From the NCBI RefSeq assembly GCF_000718785.1, contig NZ_JOCA01000006.1, positions 434,001-498,000 of the forward strand: DNA of 64,000 nt, in the 5' to 3' direction. The notes under the pieces were generated by a model, which was not told the origin of the DNA, searched no databases, and saw only the letters and a program-made list of their open reading frames with translations. The translations under genes and the position numbers were made by a program. Origin of the DNA: Streptomyces sp. NRRL WC-3626 (GTDB taxonomy: Bacteria > Actinomycetota > Actinomycetes > Streptomycetales > Streptomycetaceae). Positions 34,032-42,168 of the stretch are shown piece by piece; position 1 is the stretch's first letter; every line of letters starts with the position of its first letter.

Positions 34032-35387
34032 CTACCCCCACCCGGGCACGACCATCACCAGCCACACCACCGCCGGCACCGTCGCGACCACGATCCCGCC
34101 GTACGCCATCAGCTGCCGGAAGAAGCGCTCGCGGTCGACGTCCGGCGCGGCGGCCAGCACCAGTGCGCCGTTCGTGGAGAACGGGCTCACGTCCACCACC
34201 GTCGCGGACACCGCCAGCGCGGTCACCATGCCCACCGCCCCGATCTCGCCCTGTGCCAGGAACGGCACCGCCAGCGGGATCAGCGCGCCCATGATGCCGA
34301 CGGAGGAGGCGAACGCGGACACGATCCCGCCGATGTAGCAGAGCAGCACCGCCGCGAGCAGCGGGACCCCGATGCCGCCGACGCCCTCACCGGCCCAGGT
34401 GATGGTGCCCATCTCGTCCAGGACACCGACATAGGTCAGCACACCGCAGATCAGCAGGACCGTGGGCCAGGCGATCTCGGAGACCGCCCTGCGGCTGTCG
34501 TCCGGCCAGGCGGTGCTCAGGACGACCGCGAGGGTGATCGCGGTGAGACCGGCGTCCAGGTCGAAGCCGAGGACGGCGACGACGAGGGCGGTCAGGGAGA
34601 CGAGGGTGGCGATGACGGGAGGGGTGAGCCGTACGCCGTCGGGCCGGGTGGTGACGGCGGTGGGGGCGGGGGCGGTACGGGTGGTGCCACCGCCCTCGCC
34701 GCCCTTGACGCCCTCGCCGGTCGTGCCGGTCGGGGCACCGGAGACGTCGCCCCCGTCGCCGTCCTCCGTCACCGCCCCCTGGCGCCACAGCTTCAGCCCG
34801 CCGCAGACGACGAACACCACCCCCGCGATCACGAGGTTCACCAGCAGCGAGCCGAGGAACAGCGTGATCTCGCTGCCCGGGAGCTTCTCCCGCTCGACGA
34901 TGCCGTTGACGATCGAGCCGTAGATGCTGATCGGGGAGAAGCCGCCGGCCTGGGCGCCGTGCACCACCATCGCCCCCATCAGCAGCGGGCTGATGCGGTA
35001 CCGGGCGGCGAAGCTCAGCGCGATCGGCGCGACGATCGCGACCGCCGCGGGGCTGACCGCGCCGATCGCGGTGAGCGCGCCGGTGAGGGCGAACATCACC
35101 CAGGGGATCAGCGCGACCCGCCCCCGCACCAGCCGTACGGCCGCGTGCACCAGCCAGTCGGTGGTGCCGTTGGCGCGGGCGATGGCGAACAGATACGTGA
35201 CGCCGACCAGGACGACGAAGAGATCGCCGGGGAATCCGGCGAAGACGCCGTCCGCGTCGAGGTCGGCGACGAGGGTGCCGACCCCGAAGGCGGCGGCGAA
35301 GGCCAGCGCGCCCATGTTGACGGAGCGGGTGGTGGCGATGACGAACACCACCGCCAGGACGAGGATCGAGATGAGTTCGGGGGACAT
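34032..35387 (-). CDS. MatC-type dicarboxylate (malonate) carrier
   Basis: A 451-residue integral membrane protein with about 11 hydrophobic segments split by a hydrophilic, glycine/glutamate-rich loop around residues 205-250 (VTEDGDGGDVSGAPTGTTGE). The first segments (ISILVLAVVFVIATTRSVNMG) and MVVHGAQAGGFSPISIYGSI, VVDVSPFSTNGALVL fit the MatC N-terminal/SLC13-related permease family, where paired S-P-x-S/T-x-G hairpins bind the substrate. It is first gene of the matC-matB-carboxyltransferase operon, with a 64-base gap before matB. ATG at 35385-35387 follows GGGAG at 7 bases. Malonate import is inferred from the adjacent matB. Confidence 0.88.
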   Translation of the reverse strand: MSPELISILVLAVVFVIATTRSVNMGALAFAAAFGVGTLVADLDADGVFAGFPGDLFVVLVGVTYLFAIARANGTTDWLVHAAVRLVRGRVALIPWVMFALTGALTAIGAVSPAAVAIVAPIALSFAARYRISPLLMGAMVVHGAQAGGFSPISIYGSIVNGIVEREKLPGSEITLFLGSLLVNLVIAGVVFVVCGGLKLWRQGAVTEDGDGGDVSGAPTGTTGEGVKGGEGGGTTRTAPAPTAVTTRPDGVRLTPPVIATLVSLTALVVAVLGFDLDAGLTAITLAVVLSTAWPDDSRRAVSEIAWPTVLLICGVLTYVGVLDEMGTITWAGEGVGGIGVPLLAAVLLCYIGGIVSAFASSVGIMGALIPLAVPFLAQGEIGAVGMVTALAVSATVVDVSPFSTNGALVLAAAPDVDRERFFRQLMAYGGIVVATVPAVVWLVMVVPGWG

Positions 35388-35408
35388 GCGAGGGCTCCCG
35401 AGTGGCTG

Positions 35409-35430
35409 AGTGGCTGAACCACTTGTCCAC
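35409..35430. promoter_or_regulatory. Candidate GntR (MatR-like) operator A
   Basis: AGTGG-CTGAA-CCACT (35409-35423) is a perfect inverted repeat with a 5-base centre, and TGGCTGAACCACTTGTCCAC (35411-35430) matches a second site at 35504-35523 at 17 of 20 positions. It lies 22 bases upstream of the carrier start codon. Confidence 0.55.
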
Positions 35431-35503
35431 TGGAGTGGCGTGGTCCGTTTGGTCGGACAGCGTGCGGCCCCGGACGGGAGCCGTCAAGGGGTCGCACAGG
35501 AAT

Positions 35504-35523
35504 TGGCTCAGCCACTCGTCCAC
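35504..35523. promoter_or_regulatory. Candidate GntR (MatR-like) operator B
   Basis: TGGCTCAGCCACTCGTCCAC repeats site A with three differences, 93 bases away in the same orientation and 45 bases before the regulator start. Two similar sites flanking the divergent promoters suggest joint autoregulation and carrier control. Confidence 0.5.
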
Positions 35524-35567
35524 CGTGCGGGCGCCGGTGCTAGTCTCCCGACGAGAGGGGGACCTTC

Positions 35568-36275
35568 GTGACCGACGCCCTGCGCCCCATGACGAAACAG
35601 CGCCTGTACGAACAGGTGCTGGACCGCTTGCGCCAGTACGTCACCGAGGGCGGCCTGCGATCCGGTGACCGTCTCCCGCCCGAGCGGGACCTGGCCCAGC
35701 GGCTCGGTGTCAGCCGCGCCTCGGTCAAGCAGGCGATCGTGGTCCTGGAGGTCCAGGGCCTGGTGGAGGCCCGCCACGGGGGCGGCACCTACCTCGTACG
35801 GGACAGCCTCGACGTCGAGCCGGTCGAGCGGATGGTGGAACGCCGCCGGCGCCTGCCCGACGTACTGGAGGCGCGGGAGGCGCTGGAGACGAAGCTCGCC
35901 GAACTGGCCGCCGAACGCCGCACCGACGACGACCTCGCGGCGATGCGGTCGGCGCTCGCCCACATGGCCGAGGAGATCGAGGCGGGTGGCGGGGGAGTGG
36001 AGGGCGACCGGCTGTTCCACGCGGCGGTGACGGCGGCCGCCCACAGCGGTCTGCTCGCGGAGTTCATGCGCTCCATCGCCGAGCAGATCGCCGAGAGCCG
36101 CACCGAGTCCCTGCGCCAGCCCGGCCGCCCGCACCGCTCCCTGGCCCAGCATCAGGCCATCCTCGACGCCATCGCCGACGGTCTCCCGCGTCAGGCGGCC
36201 ACCGCGATGCGCCGCCATGTCCGTACGGTCGCCAAGGTCCGCCTCCTGGACTGGGACCCGGAGGCGGACCGCTGA
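35568..36275 (+). CDS. FadR-subfamily GntR transcriptional regulator
   Basis: A 235-residue regulator. The N-terminal winged helix reads LYEQVLDRLRQYVTEGGLRS, LPPERDLAQRLGVSRASVKQ and LVEARHGGGTYLV; the C-terminal all-helical FCD ligand domain (about 90-230) has VLEAREALETKLAELAAER, FHAAVTAAAHSGLLAEFM and HQAILDAIADGLPRQAATAM, including the histidines that bind a metal and a carboxylate ligand in this family. GTG at 35568 after GGGGGACC is used. Divergent from the malonate carrier gene, it is probably the local repressor induced by malonate or malonyl-CoA (a MatR analogue). It converges with the MerR-PP2C gene, leaving 4 bases. Confidence 0.9.
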   Translation: MTDALRPMTKQRLYEQVLDRLRQYVTEGGLRSGDRLPPERDLAQRLGVSRASVKQAIVVLEVQGLVEARHGGGTYLVRDSLDVEPVERMVERRRRLPDVLEAREALETKLAELAAERRTDDDLAAMRSALAHMAEEIEAGGGGVEGDRLFHAAVTAAAHSGLLAEFMRSIAEQIAESRTESLRQPGRPHRSLAQHQAILDAIADGLPRQAATAMRRHVRTVAKVRLLDWDPEADR

Positions 36276-36279
36276 CCCG

Positions 36280-37353
36280 TCAGGCCGCCGCCTTTACGAC
36301 GTCCGCCGTCACACAGGCGATGTTGTCCGGGCCGCCGGCCTCGTTCGCCGCGGCGATCAGGGCGAGGACCGCCTCGTCCGGGGTCGGTGAGACGGTGAGG
36401 ACCTCCTTGATCGTGCCGTCGTCGACGACGGCCGGCAGGCCGTCGGAGCAGAGCAGATAGCGGTCGCCCGGGTGGGCGTCGTGCAGGCGGAGGTCGGGGG
36501 CGGACGTCGTGGCCGCGGTGCCGGTCAGCGCCTTCAGCAGCAGGGTGCGCTCGGGGTGCGAGGCCGCCTCCTCGGGGGTCAGCCGGCCCTCGTCGAGCAT
36601 CGACTGGACCACCGTGTGGTCGTGCGTGATGCGGAACAGCTCGCCGTCGCGCAGCAGATACGCGCGGGAGTCCCCGATGTGCACCAGCGCCAGCCGGGAG
36701 CCCGTCCAGAGCAGGGCGGTCAGCGTGGTGCCCGCCTCCTCCGCCCCGCCCGCCGCGTCCCGTACCGCCCGCGTCGCCCCCTGCACCGCCTCCTCCAGCA
36801 CATTGAGCACCCCGCCCGCCGGTATCTCCCGCGTGTCCAGGAACCGCAGCGCCTCCACCGCCGCGCTGCTCGCCGGCGCGCCCGCCGGACCGAACCCGTC
36901 GGCCACGGCCAGCAGCCGCCCGCCCGCGTACGCCGTGTCCTGGTTGGCGGGGCGGACGCGGCCCCGGTCGGAGTGGGCGCAGTAACGCAGCTCCAGCGTG
37001 TTCATGGTGGTGTCCCTTCCCGGTTCTTCCGTGAGGTGATCGACAAGGAACGCGGCGAGGTCCCGACGAAGCGCCGTCTCCGCCTCCACCCGGGCCCAGT
37101 ACGCCCGGATCTCCACGGCGGCCGCGGCGGCGTCGAGGGAGCACACCCGGCGGATGCCGGCCAGCGGCATGCCCACCCGCCGCAGCCACGCCACCAGCCG
37201 GGCCCGCTCCAACTGCTCCGCCGCGTAGTAGCGGTACCCCGTGTGCGGGTCCACCCGGGCGGGGCGCAGCAGGTCCAGCTCGTCGTACAGACGCAGTGCC
37301 TTCGGCGACAGCCGGCACGCCTTCGCGAAGGCGCCGATCGTCAGCATGTCCAT
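36280..37353 (-). CDS. MerR-type regulator fused to a PP2C protein phosphatase
   Basis: A 357-residue fusion. Residues 1-110 are a MerR domain (MLTIGAFAKACRLSPKALRL, DPHTGYRYYAAEQLERARLV, VGMPLAGIRRV). Residues about 117-357 are a complete PP2C Ser/Thr phosphatase: SDRGRVRPANQDTAY, LLAVADGFGPAG, LVHIGDSRAYLL, LCSDGLPAVVDDG and GGPDNIACV hold the metal-binding aspartates. In place of a MerR effector domain, the phosphatase would be the sensor or output. ATG 37351-37353 or 37345-37347 may start it. An internal ATG at 37003-37005 has GAAGGGA seven bases upstream and would give a free 241-residue phosphatase. The promoter region carries a MerR-type operator. Confidence 0.88.
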   Translation of the reverse strand: MDMLTIGAFAKACRLSPKALRLYDELDLLRPARVDPHTGYRYYAAEQLERARLVAWLRRVGMPLAGIRRVCSLDAAAAAVEIRAYWARVEAETALRRDLAAFLVDHLTEEPGRDTTMNTLELRYCAHSDRGRVRPANQDTAYAGGRLLAVADGFGPAGAPASSAAVEALRFLDTREIPAGGVLNVLEEAVQGATRAVRDAAGGAEEAGTTLTALLWTGSRLALVHIGDSRAYLLRDGELFRITHDHTVVQSMLDEGRLTPEEAASHPERTLLLKALTGTAATTSAPDLRLHDAHPGDRYLLCSDGLPAVVDDGTIKEVLTVSPTPDEAVLALIAAANEAGGPDNIACVTADVVKAAA

Positions 37354-37382
37354 CTCCCGCTCCCTTCCGCGTTCCGCCACCG

Positions 37383-37413
37383 ATGCTGAGGCTTCACCGA
37401 AGGTGAAGGTCAA
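37383..37413 (-). promoter_or_regulatory. MerR-type promoter with 19-bp spacer and palindromic operator
   Basis: On the minus strand TTGACC (37413-37408), a 19-base spacer and CAGCAT (37388-37383). The spacer is filled by the inverted repeat CTTCACC-TTC-GGTGAAG (37408-37392). An operator between -35 and -10 with an over-long 19-base spacer is the hallmark of MerR-activated promoters; the promoter lies 30 bases before the MerR-PP2C start codon, so autoregulation is likely. Confidence 0.65.
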
Positions 37414-37487
37414 GCGGCCTGTCGCGGTTCCCGACCGGGTTGTTAGCCTGCTCATCGCTCAGCTGTTCGTGCGAGAGGTGAGACATC

Positions 37488-38360
37488 GTGCCCCGAATCG
37501 CCCTGGTGACCTGCCGGCCCGGCCCCGACATCTCCGAGGACCGGGATCTGCCGGGGCTGGTGCGCGCGCTCCGGGAGGCGGGGGCGCAGGCGTCCGCCGA
37601 GGTGTGGGACGACGACGGCGTCGACTGGGCCCGCTTCGACCTCGTCGTGATCCGCTCCACCTGGGACTACAGCTGGCGGTCGGCGGAGTTCACCGCCTGG
37701 GCCGAGCGGTGCGGCGCGCTCACCCGGCTGGCCAATCCGGCGGACGTGGTGCGCTGGAACACCGACAAACGGTATCTGGGGGACCTCGCGAAGGCCGGGG
37801 TGCCGGTGGTGGACACCCGGTACATCGCGGCGGGCGACCCGCTCGACCTCCCCGGCGACCGCGAGTACGTCGTCAAGCCCACCTCCGGCGCCGGCGCCCG
37901 GTTCGCCGCCCGCTACACCCCCGACGAGCACGACACGGCCGTACGGCAGCTGCGGCGGATGCACGCGGAGGGGTTCACCGCGATGGTGCAGCCGTACATG
38001 CGGGGCATCGAGACGGCCGGTGAGCGGGCGCTGCAGTTCTTCGGGGGGAATCTTCTGCACGCGAGCCGCAAGGGTCCGGTCCTCGCGCCCGGCACGCCGT
38101 ACGACCAGCGCAAGGTGGCCCATCCCGGGCTGACCGACTGGACCCCGTCCCTCGCCGACACCGCCCTCGCGAGAAGGGCCCTCGCCTCCGTGCCGGGGCG
38201 GCCCGAGCTGCTGTACGCGCGCGTCGACGTCGTGGACGACGAGGACGGGCAGCCGCGCGTGATGGAGCTGGAACTGGTCGAGCCGAACCTGTTCCTGTGG
38301 CTGCACCCGGAGTCGGTGCCGCGCGTGGTGGAGGAACTCCTCAAGAACGCGGCCGGCTGA
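37488..38360 (+). CDS. ATP-grasp domain protein of unknown substrate
   Basis: A 290-residue protein with an N-terminal pre-ATP-grasp fold (RIALVTCRPGPDISEDRDLP, FDLVVIRSTWDYSW), central ATP-grasp lysine region (REYVVKPTSGAGARFAARYT), MVQPYMRGIETAGERALQFF and a metal-binding end RVMELELVEPNLFLW (E-x-x-x-x-E-P-N). It resembles RimK-like/DcsG-type ligases, which join a carboxylate to an amine using ATP. No carrier, peptide precursor or amino-donor gene is adjacent. GTG start at 37488 follows GAGAGGTGA at a good distance. It is divergent from the MerR-PP2C gene and converges to within 2 bases of the C1 peptidase stop. Confidence 0.85.
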   Translation: MPRIALVTCRPGPDISEDRDLPGLVRALREAGAQASAEVWDDDGVDWARFDLVVIRSTWDYSWRSAEFTAWAERCGALTRLANPADVVRWNTDKRYLGDLAKAGVPVVDTRYIAAGDPLDLPGDREYVVKPTSGAGARFAARYTPDEHDTAVRQLRRMHAEGFTAMVQPYMRGIETAGERALQFFGGNLLHASRKGPVLAPGTPYDQRKVAHPGLTDWTPSLADTALARRALASVPGRPELLYARVDVVDDEDGQPRVMELELVEPNLFLWLHPESVPRVVEELLKNAAG

Positions 38361-38362
38361 CC

Positions 38363-40369
38363 TCAGGCGGCGTGGAAGCCGTCCCCGTACCCCGATACGC
38401 AGACCGGGCGGAAGCCCAGGGCGTTCAGTTCGTCGAAGGTCTGCTGGTACGCCGCCGCGTCCAGGCCGTGCCGGGCGTGCCAGGGGCCGCCCTCCGCCCG
38501 GTGCCACAGGGCGGCGTAGCGGGCGATGCCGGTGTCGCTGTAGCCGCTGACCCAGGCGAGCCGGTGCCCGGCGTTCACCAACTCGTCGAACGTCTTCTGG
38601 TATCCGCCGCCGGTGAGGCCGTGCCGGGCCTCGAAGGCGACACCGCCCTGCTTCTCCCAGAGGGCGGCGAACCGGACGTCCACGTTGACCCGGTAGCCAC
38701 TGACCTGCCGCAGGACGAAACCCTGTGCGGTGAGCTCGTCGAACGTCCGCTGGTACTCCACCCGGGACAGGCCGTGCCGGGCCTGCCACTCGGGGCCCTC
38801 GCGCTGCTCCCAGATCGCCGCGTACCGTGCCTCGCCGTCGATCGCGTAGCCGCTCACGGTCCGCAGCCGGAAGCCGCGTGCCGTGAGGTCGTCGAAGACG
38901 GCCTGGTACTCGGCGCCGGTCAGGCCGTGCCGGGCCTCCCAGGGAGGTCCGTCGGTCTGCTCCCAGACCGCGTTGTAGCGGGCGCCGCGGCCCTCGCTGT
39001 ACCCGTTGACCGAGGTGAGGCGGAATCCCTGCGCCGTCAGCTCGTCGAAGGTGCGCTGATAGGTCTCCCCGTCGATCCCGTGCCGGGCCTGCCAGGCGCC
39101 GCCGCCGTCGCGGTGTTCGAACAGGGCGGCGAACCGGGTCCGGAAGCGTGACATCGTCACGGGAGTGCCGCCGGCGAGCGCCCCGGCGGCGTTGTAGATG
39201 TCGGTGAAGTCGAGGTGCACGTCGATCTGGGTGCCGACGGTGGCGCCGGCCGGGGTCGGGGCCGGCCCCGGTGCCACGAACAGCCGCAGGTGGCCGCCGC
39301 CGTCCAGGAACATGCCGTTCACGTCGTGCCGTCCGTCGGAGAGGTAGGCCGAGCCGAGGCGGGTCGGCTGCCCCGGCCGGACGAAGTCCTCGCTGCGGCG
39401 CAGCAGTACGCGGAACGTGTTGCCCCGGACGTCCATCCACCAGTTCCCCAGCCAGCACGCCTCGTTCTGCACGAACGCCGGGTCGACGACGTCCGTGATG
39501 TACCAGGCGGAGGCGATCCGCCAGGTCGGGTCGTTCTCGTACCGGATCTCGATGAAGTGGTTCTCGCCCCAGTGGTTCTTCGCGAGGAACACCCGGCGGG
39601 TGCGGTCGTAGCCGATCAGCAGCAGGACATGGCCGCCCTGCGGGGGCGGGAGATGGGTGACGTCGCAGACGACTTCGCGCCCGGACGCGAGCGTGTTCTC
39701 GATGGCCTCGACGGTCGGGTCGGTGTTGAACCAGCCCGCGGCCCGGTACCTGGCGTTCACGCGGGCGAGGAGCGGGATGTGCTGTTCGCAGAACTCCAGT
39801 GCGTCGAAGTCCTCCTGGCCGGCCAGCGCCTGCTCGCCGGGCAGGCCGAGCACGGGGAGGATGTCGAGCAGTGCCTGCTGACTGGGCAGGTACGGCGCGG
39901 CGCCCTCGGGCGGAGCGGCGTTCTCCGTCAGTTTCTTGACGATGTCACCGCTGCCCTGGAAGCCGGTCAGCGACGAGTTGTTCTCGACCGGCTGGGCGAC
40001 GTTGCCCTGCTCGTCGCGGCTGAGCGCGAACGCCTTGCCCATGTGGAAGACGTACTCCTCGGACACGTCGACGGACGTGCCGAACTTGCGCCGGTAGGCG
40101 GCCTCCAGCGCGGCCGCGCCCGCGAACGCCCAGCAGGTTCCCCGGTCGTTCTGCTGTTTGAACGGGGACTGGAACTCCGCCAGCGAGACGACGTCCGGAG
40201 TCGGCGCGGGCGGGGTGGGCCCAAGTGGCTCGACCCGGTCGAGACGTGCCGCCAGGTCCCGGGTCCTGGCCATGAGGGTGGCGTGGGCATCGAGGGGCAG
40301 TACGGGAGACCTCAGCAGAGGCGATCGCGGCGGTTCGGTGGCCAGCGAGAGTTCATCGGTGCGAGGCAT
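38363..40369 (-). CDS. C1 (papain-like) peptidase with five C-terminal ~48-residue repeats
   Basis: A 668-residue protein. The peptidase domain has C79 (NDRGTCWAFAGAAALEAAYR), H247 (PQGGHVLLLIGYDRTRR) and N265 (LAKNHWGENHF), a complete papain-type triad. Residues about 415-668 are five tandem repeats of the form W-x-ARHGL-x4-YQ-x-TFDEL-x-A-x-GF-x-L-x2-VSGY...RYAALWE, matching bacterial tandem repeat domain 1; the last copy stops at VSGYGDGFHAA. No signal peptide or membrane segment is seen, so either a cytoplasmic protease or non-classical release is implied. ATG 40367-40369 is preferred, with GAGGGG six bases upstream; an upstream in-frame ATG gives a histidine-rich leader. Confidence 0.88.
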   Translation of the reverse strand: MPRTDELSLATEPPRSPLLRSPVLPLDAHATLMARTRDLAARLDRVEPLGPTPPAPTPDVVSLAEFQSPFKQQNDRGTCWAFAGAAALEAAYRRKFGTSVDVSEEYVFHMGKAFALSRDEQGNVAQPVENNSSLTGFQGSGDIVKKLTENAAPPEGAAPYLPSQQALLDILPVLGLPGEQALAGQEDFDALEFCEQHIPLLARVNARYRAAGWFNTDPTVEAIENTLASGREVVCDVTHLPPPQGGHVLLLIGYDRTRRVFLAKNHWGENHFIEIRYENDPTWRIASAWYITDVVDPAFVQNEACWLGNWWMDVRGNTFRVLLRRSEDFVRPGQPTRLGSAYLSDGRHDVNGMFLDGGGHLRLFVAPGPAPTPAGATVGTQIDVHLDFTDIYNAAGALAGGTPVTMSRFRTRFAALFEHRDGGGAWQARHGIDGETYQRTFDELTAQGFRLTSVNGYSEGRGARYNAVWEQTDGPPWEARHGLTGAEYQAVFDDLTARGFRLRTVSGYAIDGEARYAAIWEQREGPEWQARHGLSRVEYQRTFDELTAQGFVLRQVSGYRVNVDVRFAALWEKQGGVAFEARHGLTGGGYQKTFDELVNAGHRLAWVSGYSDTGIARYAALWHRAEGGPWHARHGLDAAAYQQTFDELNALGFRPVCVSGYGDGFHAA

Positions 40370-40545
40370 GGGGAACCCCTCGTGGTGGTGCGGGAGATGA
40401 CGAGTGCCGACGAGTCGTTGTCCGCCGGACGCGTCCGCGGAGTGCGCGCGTGCACGATGGGCCGCCTCCATCATCTCCCCTGCTACGGCGCGCTGCCACT
40501 CGGTCCCCGGCGCTCAACGGTGGAGACCGCCGCCCCCGCGCCGGG

Positions 40546-41142
40546 TCATGCCACCGTCGTACGCTGCAGCAGTCCCCAGGTGAACTCCGCGACCACCTCG
40601 TGGTGTGCGCCGGTCGTGTCCGGGGCGGTGAAGGCCAGTCCCCAGCGGGTCGGGGCCGTGCCCTCCAGGGGGCGGGCGGGGGCGAAGGCGCGGGCCGCCT
40701 CGTCGACCGTGCAGGACCAGGGGGTGAGGTCCTCCAGCGTGCGGAGGGCGGGGGGTTCGGCGTTCGGCGCGCGGACCAGCCACTCGTTCCACACCGCCCC
40801 ACCCGCCGCCGGAGTCAGTACCTCGAAGCGCAGATCGGGCCAGAGCGGGACCGGCCACCGCCACGCCTCGCAGTCCAGGTCACCGATCCGGCGCGGGGTG
40901 CGGGACTCCGGCTCGCCGAGGACGGAACGGTACCGGGCCAGGGCCGGGCGGGGACGCGGCGAGCGGACCATCGCCTGCCAGCGCCGGTTGGCCTCCCGCA
41001 TCCGGGCGAGGGAGACGCCCAGCCGGTGCCGTGCCTCCTCCACCGGGCCGGGATTGTGATCGGCCATGCGGCGCAGCAGCACGAGCTGGAAGTCGAGCGG
41101 GGTGAAGGGGGACGGGGTGGTGGAGGGCACGCCGTCCATCAT
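40546..41142 (-). CDS. Conserved hypothetical protein, 198 residues
   Basis: Not recognised. It is a soluble protein with a helical N-terminal part (TPLDFQLVLLRRMADHNPG, EEARHRLGVSLARMREANRR) and a later tryptophan-rich beta-like part (LDCEAWRWPVPLWPDLRFEV, WNEWLVRAPNAEPP, WGLAFTAPDTTGAHHEVVAE). No cysteine, no membrane segment. It is third of three same-strand genes (42609, 42167, 41142) that read away from the CHAT gene, and its regular codon bias supports coding. Start ATG at 41140-41142 or the next codon. Given the CHAT gene nearby, it could be a partner, but nothing in the sequence proves this. Confidence 0.65.
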   Translation of the reverse strand: MMDGVPSTTPSPFTPLDFQLVLLRRMADHNPGPVEEARHRLGVSLARMREANRRWQAMVRSPRPRPALARYRSVLGEPESRTPRRIGDLDCEAWRWPVPLWPDLRFEVLTPAAGGAVWNEWLVRAPNAEPPALRTLEDLTPWSCTVDEAARAFAPARPLEGTAPTRWGLAFTAPDTTGAHHEVVAEFTWGLLQRTTVA

Positions 41143-41231
41143 CGGGCCTTCCGGCCGGTGAGGAAGCGAAACCCCTGCGGGGCGGGGTACGGAGCATCAC
41201 CGCCGGAGGGCGCGGGGGCGAGGCCGCCGCG

Positions 41232-42167
41232 TCAGGGTCCCGCGGGCGGCGTCGACGGTGTCAGGGCGCTGGTGACCGCGTTCCCGGTGGAGGCGTCGAG
41301 GGTGCCGTGGTGCGGTATGCCGAGGCTGTCGGCGAGGTCCGTACCGTGCAGGCGCACCGTGGCGTCGAGGAGCCGCGCGTAGGTCGCCGCTGTCGTCCGG
41401 CCGCGGTGCCGGGCGGCCGCGGCGAGGCACGCCGCGAGGAGGAAGGCCGGCCAGGACAGGATCCCGGCAAGGGCGTAGAGGACGCTCCAGCCCGCCAGGC
41501 GGGCGGCGCCGGACAGCTCGCTCCTGACGGCGACGATCTCCGTGCGCGCCGTCTCGGGCAGGACGACCCACAGATACGGCCAGGCCAGGTCCAGGTCGAG
41601 GCCGTGCTCGCGCCGTGCGCGCACCGCCACCGCGTTGACCCGGTCACCGATCCAGGTCGGTGTGGCCGGGTGTTCCGGTGCGATGCGGAGCAGTCTCCGG
41701 TGGGCCGCGTCCAGGCCGTCGGGGTCGCGCGGCCGCCCGTACCGCACCGCGTCCACCTCGCGGTCGTGCGCCCGCTGGAAGTTCCGGCGTCGTTCCTCCC
41801 ACGTACGGCGCCGGTGGCCGACGCGTCCTCGCACCAGCCTCCTGAGCGGACCGAGCCGGGTCCGCCGGCCGTCGGCGAACCAGAACGACTCGACGAGCGC
41901 GGCGATCACCCCGACGGCCATGCCGATCACGGCCGCAGCGGCGGTGGCGGCCGCCAGGAGGATGACGAGCCCGCCCGTCGAGCGCAGCCGGCGGGACTCG
42001 GACCAGGCTGTGAGCCGGCCGTCCAGCCGGTCGAAACCGAAGGGGTGGCTCCATCCCCAGGTGTGCGCCACGGCCAGGGCCACCAGATACAGGGCGCCGG
42101 GGACCACCAGCAGCTCGAACCAGCGTCCGGCGACCCGTTTGGCGAACTCACTCAGCACACTGCCCAA
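41232..42167 (-). CDS. Integral membrane protein, unknown function
   Basis: A 311-residue protein with hydrophobic segments near residues 18-34 (LLVVPGALYLVALAVAHTW), 63-90 (GGLVILLAAATAAAAVIGMA) and a final pair around 228-255 (GWSVLYALAGILSWPAFLLA). Between them is a basic, arginine-rich loop (TWEERRRNFQRAHDREVDAV) and PTWIGDRVNAVAVRARREHG with LAWPYLWVVLPETARTEIVA. It resembles uncharacterised Streptomyces membrane proteins often next to signalling or defence genes. Its start is one base after the stop of the 146-residue gene, so they are co-expressed. A membrane effector or sensor role beside the CHAT protein is a guess. Confidence 0.75.
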   Translation of the reverse strand: MGSVLSEFAKRVAGRWFELLVVPGALYLVALAVAHTWGWSHPFGFDRLDGRLTAWSESRRLRSTGGLVILLAAATAAAAVIGMAVGVIAALVESFWFADGRRTRLGPLRRLVRGRVGHRRRTWEERRRNFQRAHDREVDAVRYGRPRDPDGLDAAHRRLLRIAPEHPATPTWIGDRVNAVAVRARREHGLDLDLAWPYLWVVLPETARTEIVAVRSELSGAARLAGWSVLYALAGILSWPAFLLAACLAAAARHRGRTTAATYARLLDATVRLHGTDLADSLGIPHHGTLDASTGNAVTSALTPSTPPAGP

Positions 42168-42168
42168 G

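Noticed and set aside
31123..35387. Polyketide or fatty-acid biosynthetic cluster
   Set aside because: Only precursor-supply genes (MatB, carrier, carboxyltransferase) are present; no ketosynthase, carrier protein or tailoring genes.
37488..38360. ATP-grasp gene as part of a RiPP (graspetide) cluster
   Set aside because: No precursor peptide with repeated acidic/threonine core was found next to it; the TPSQAEG peptide is 18 kb away and in another operon.
38363..40369. CRISPR-like or DNA repeat array because of five regular repeats
   Set aside because: Repeats are protein-level (~48 residues), with diverged DNA and no spacers.
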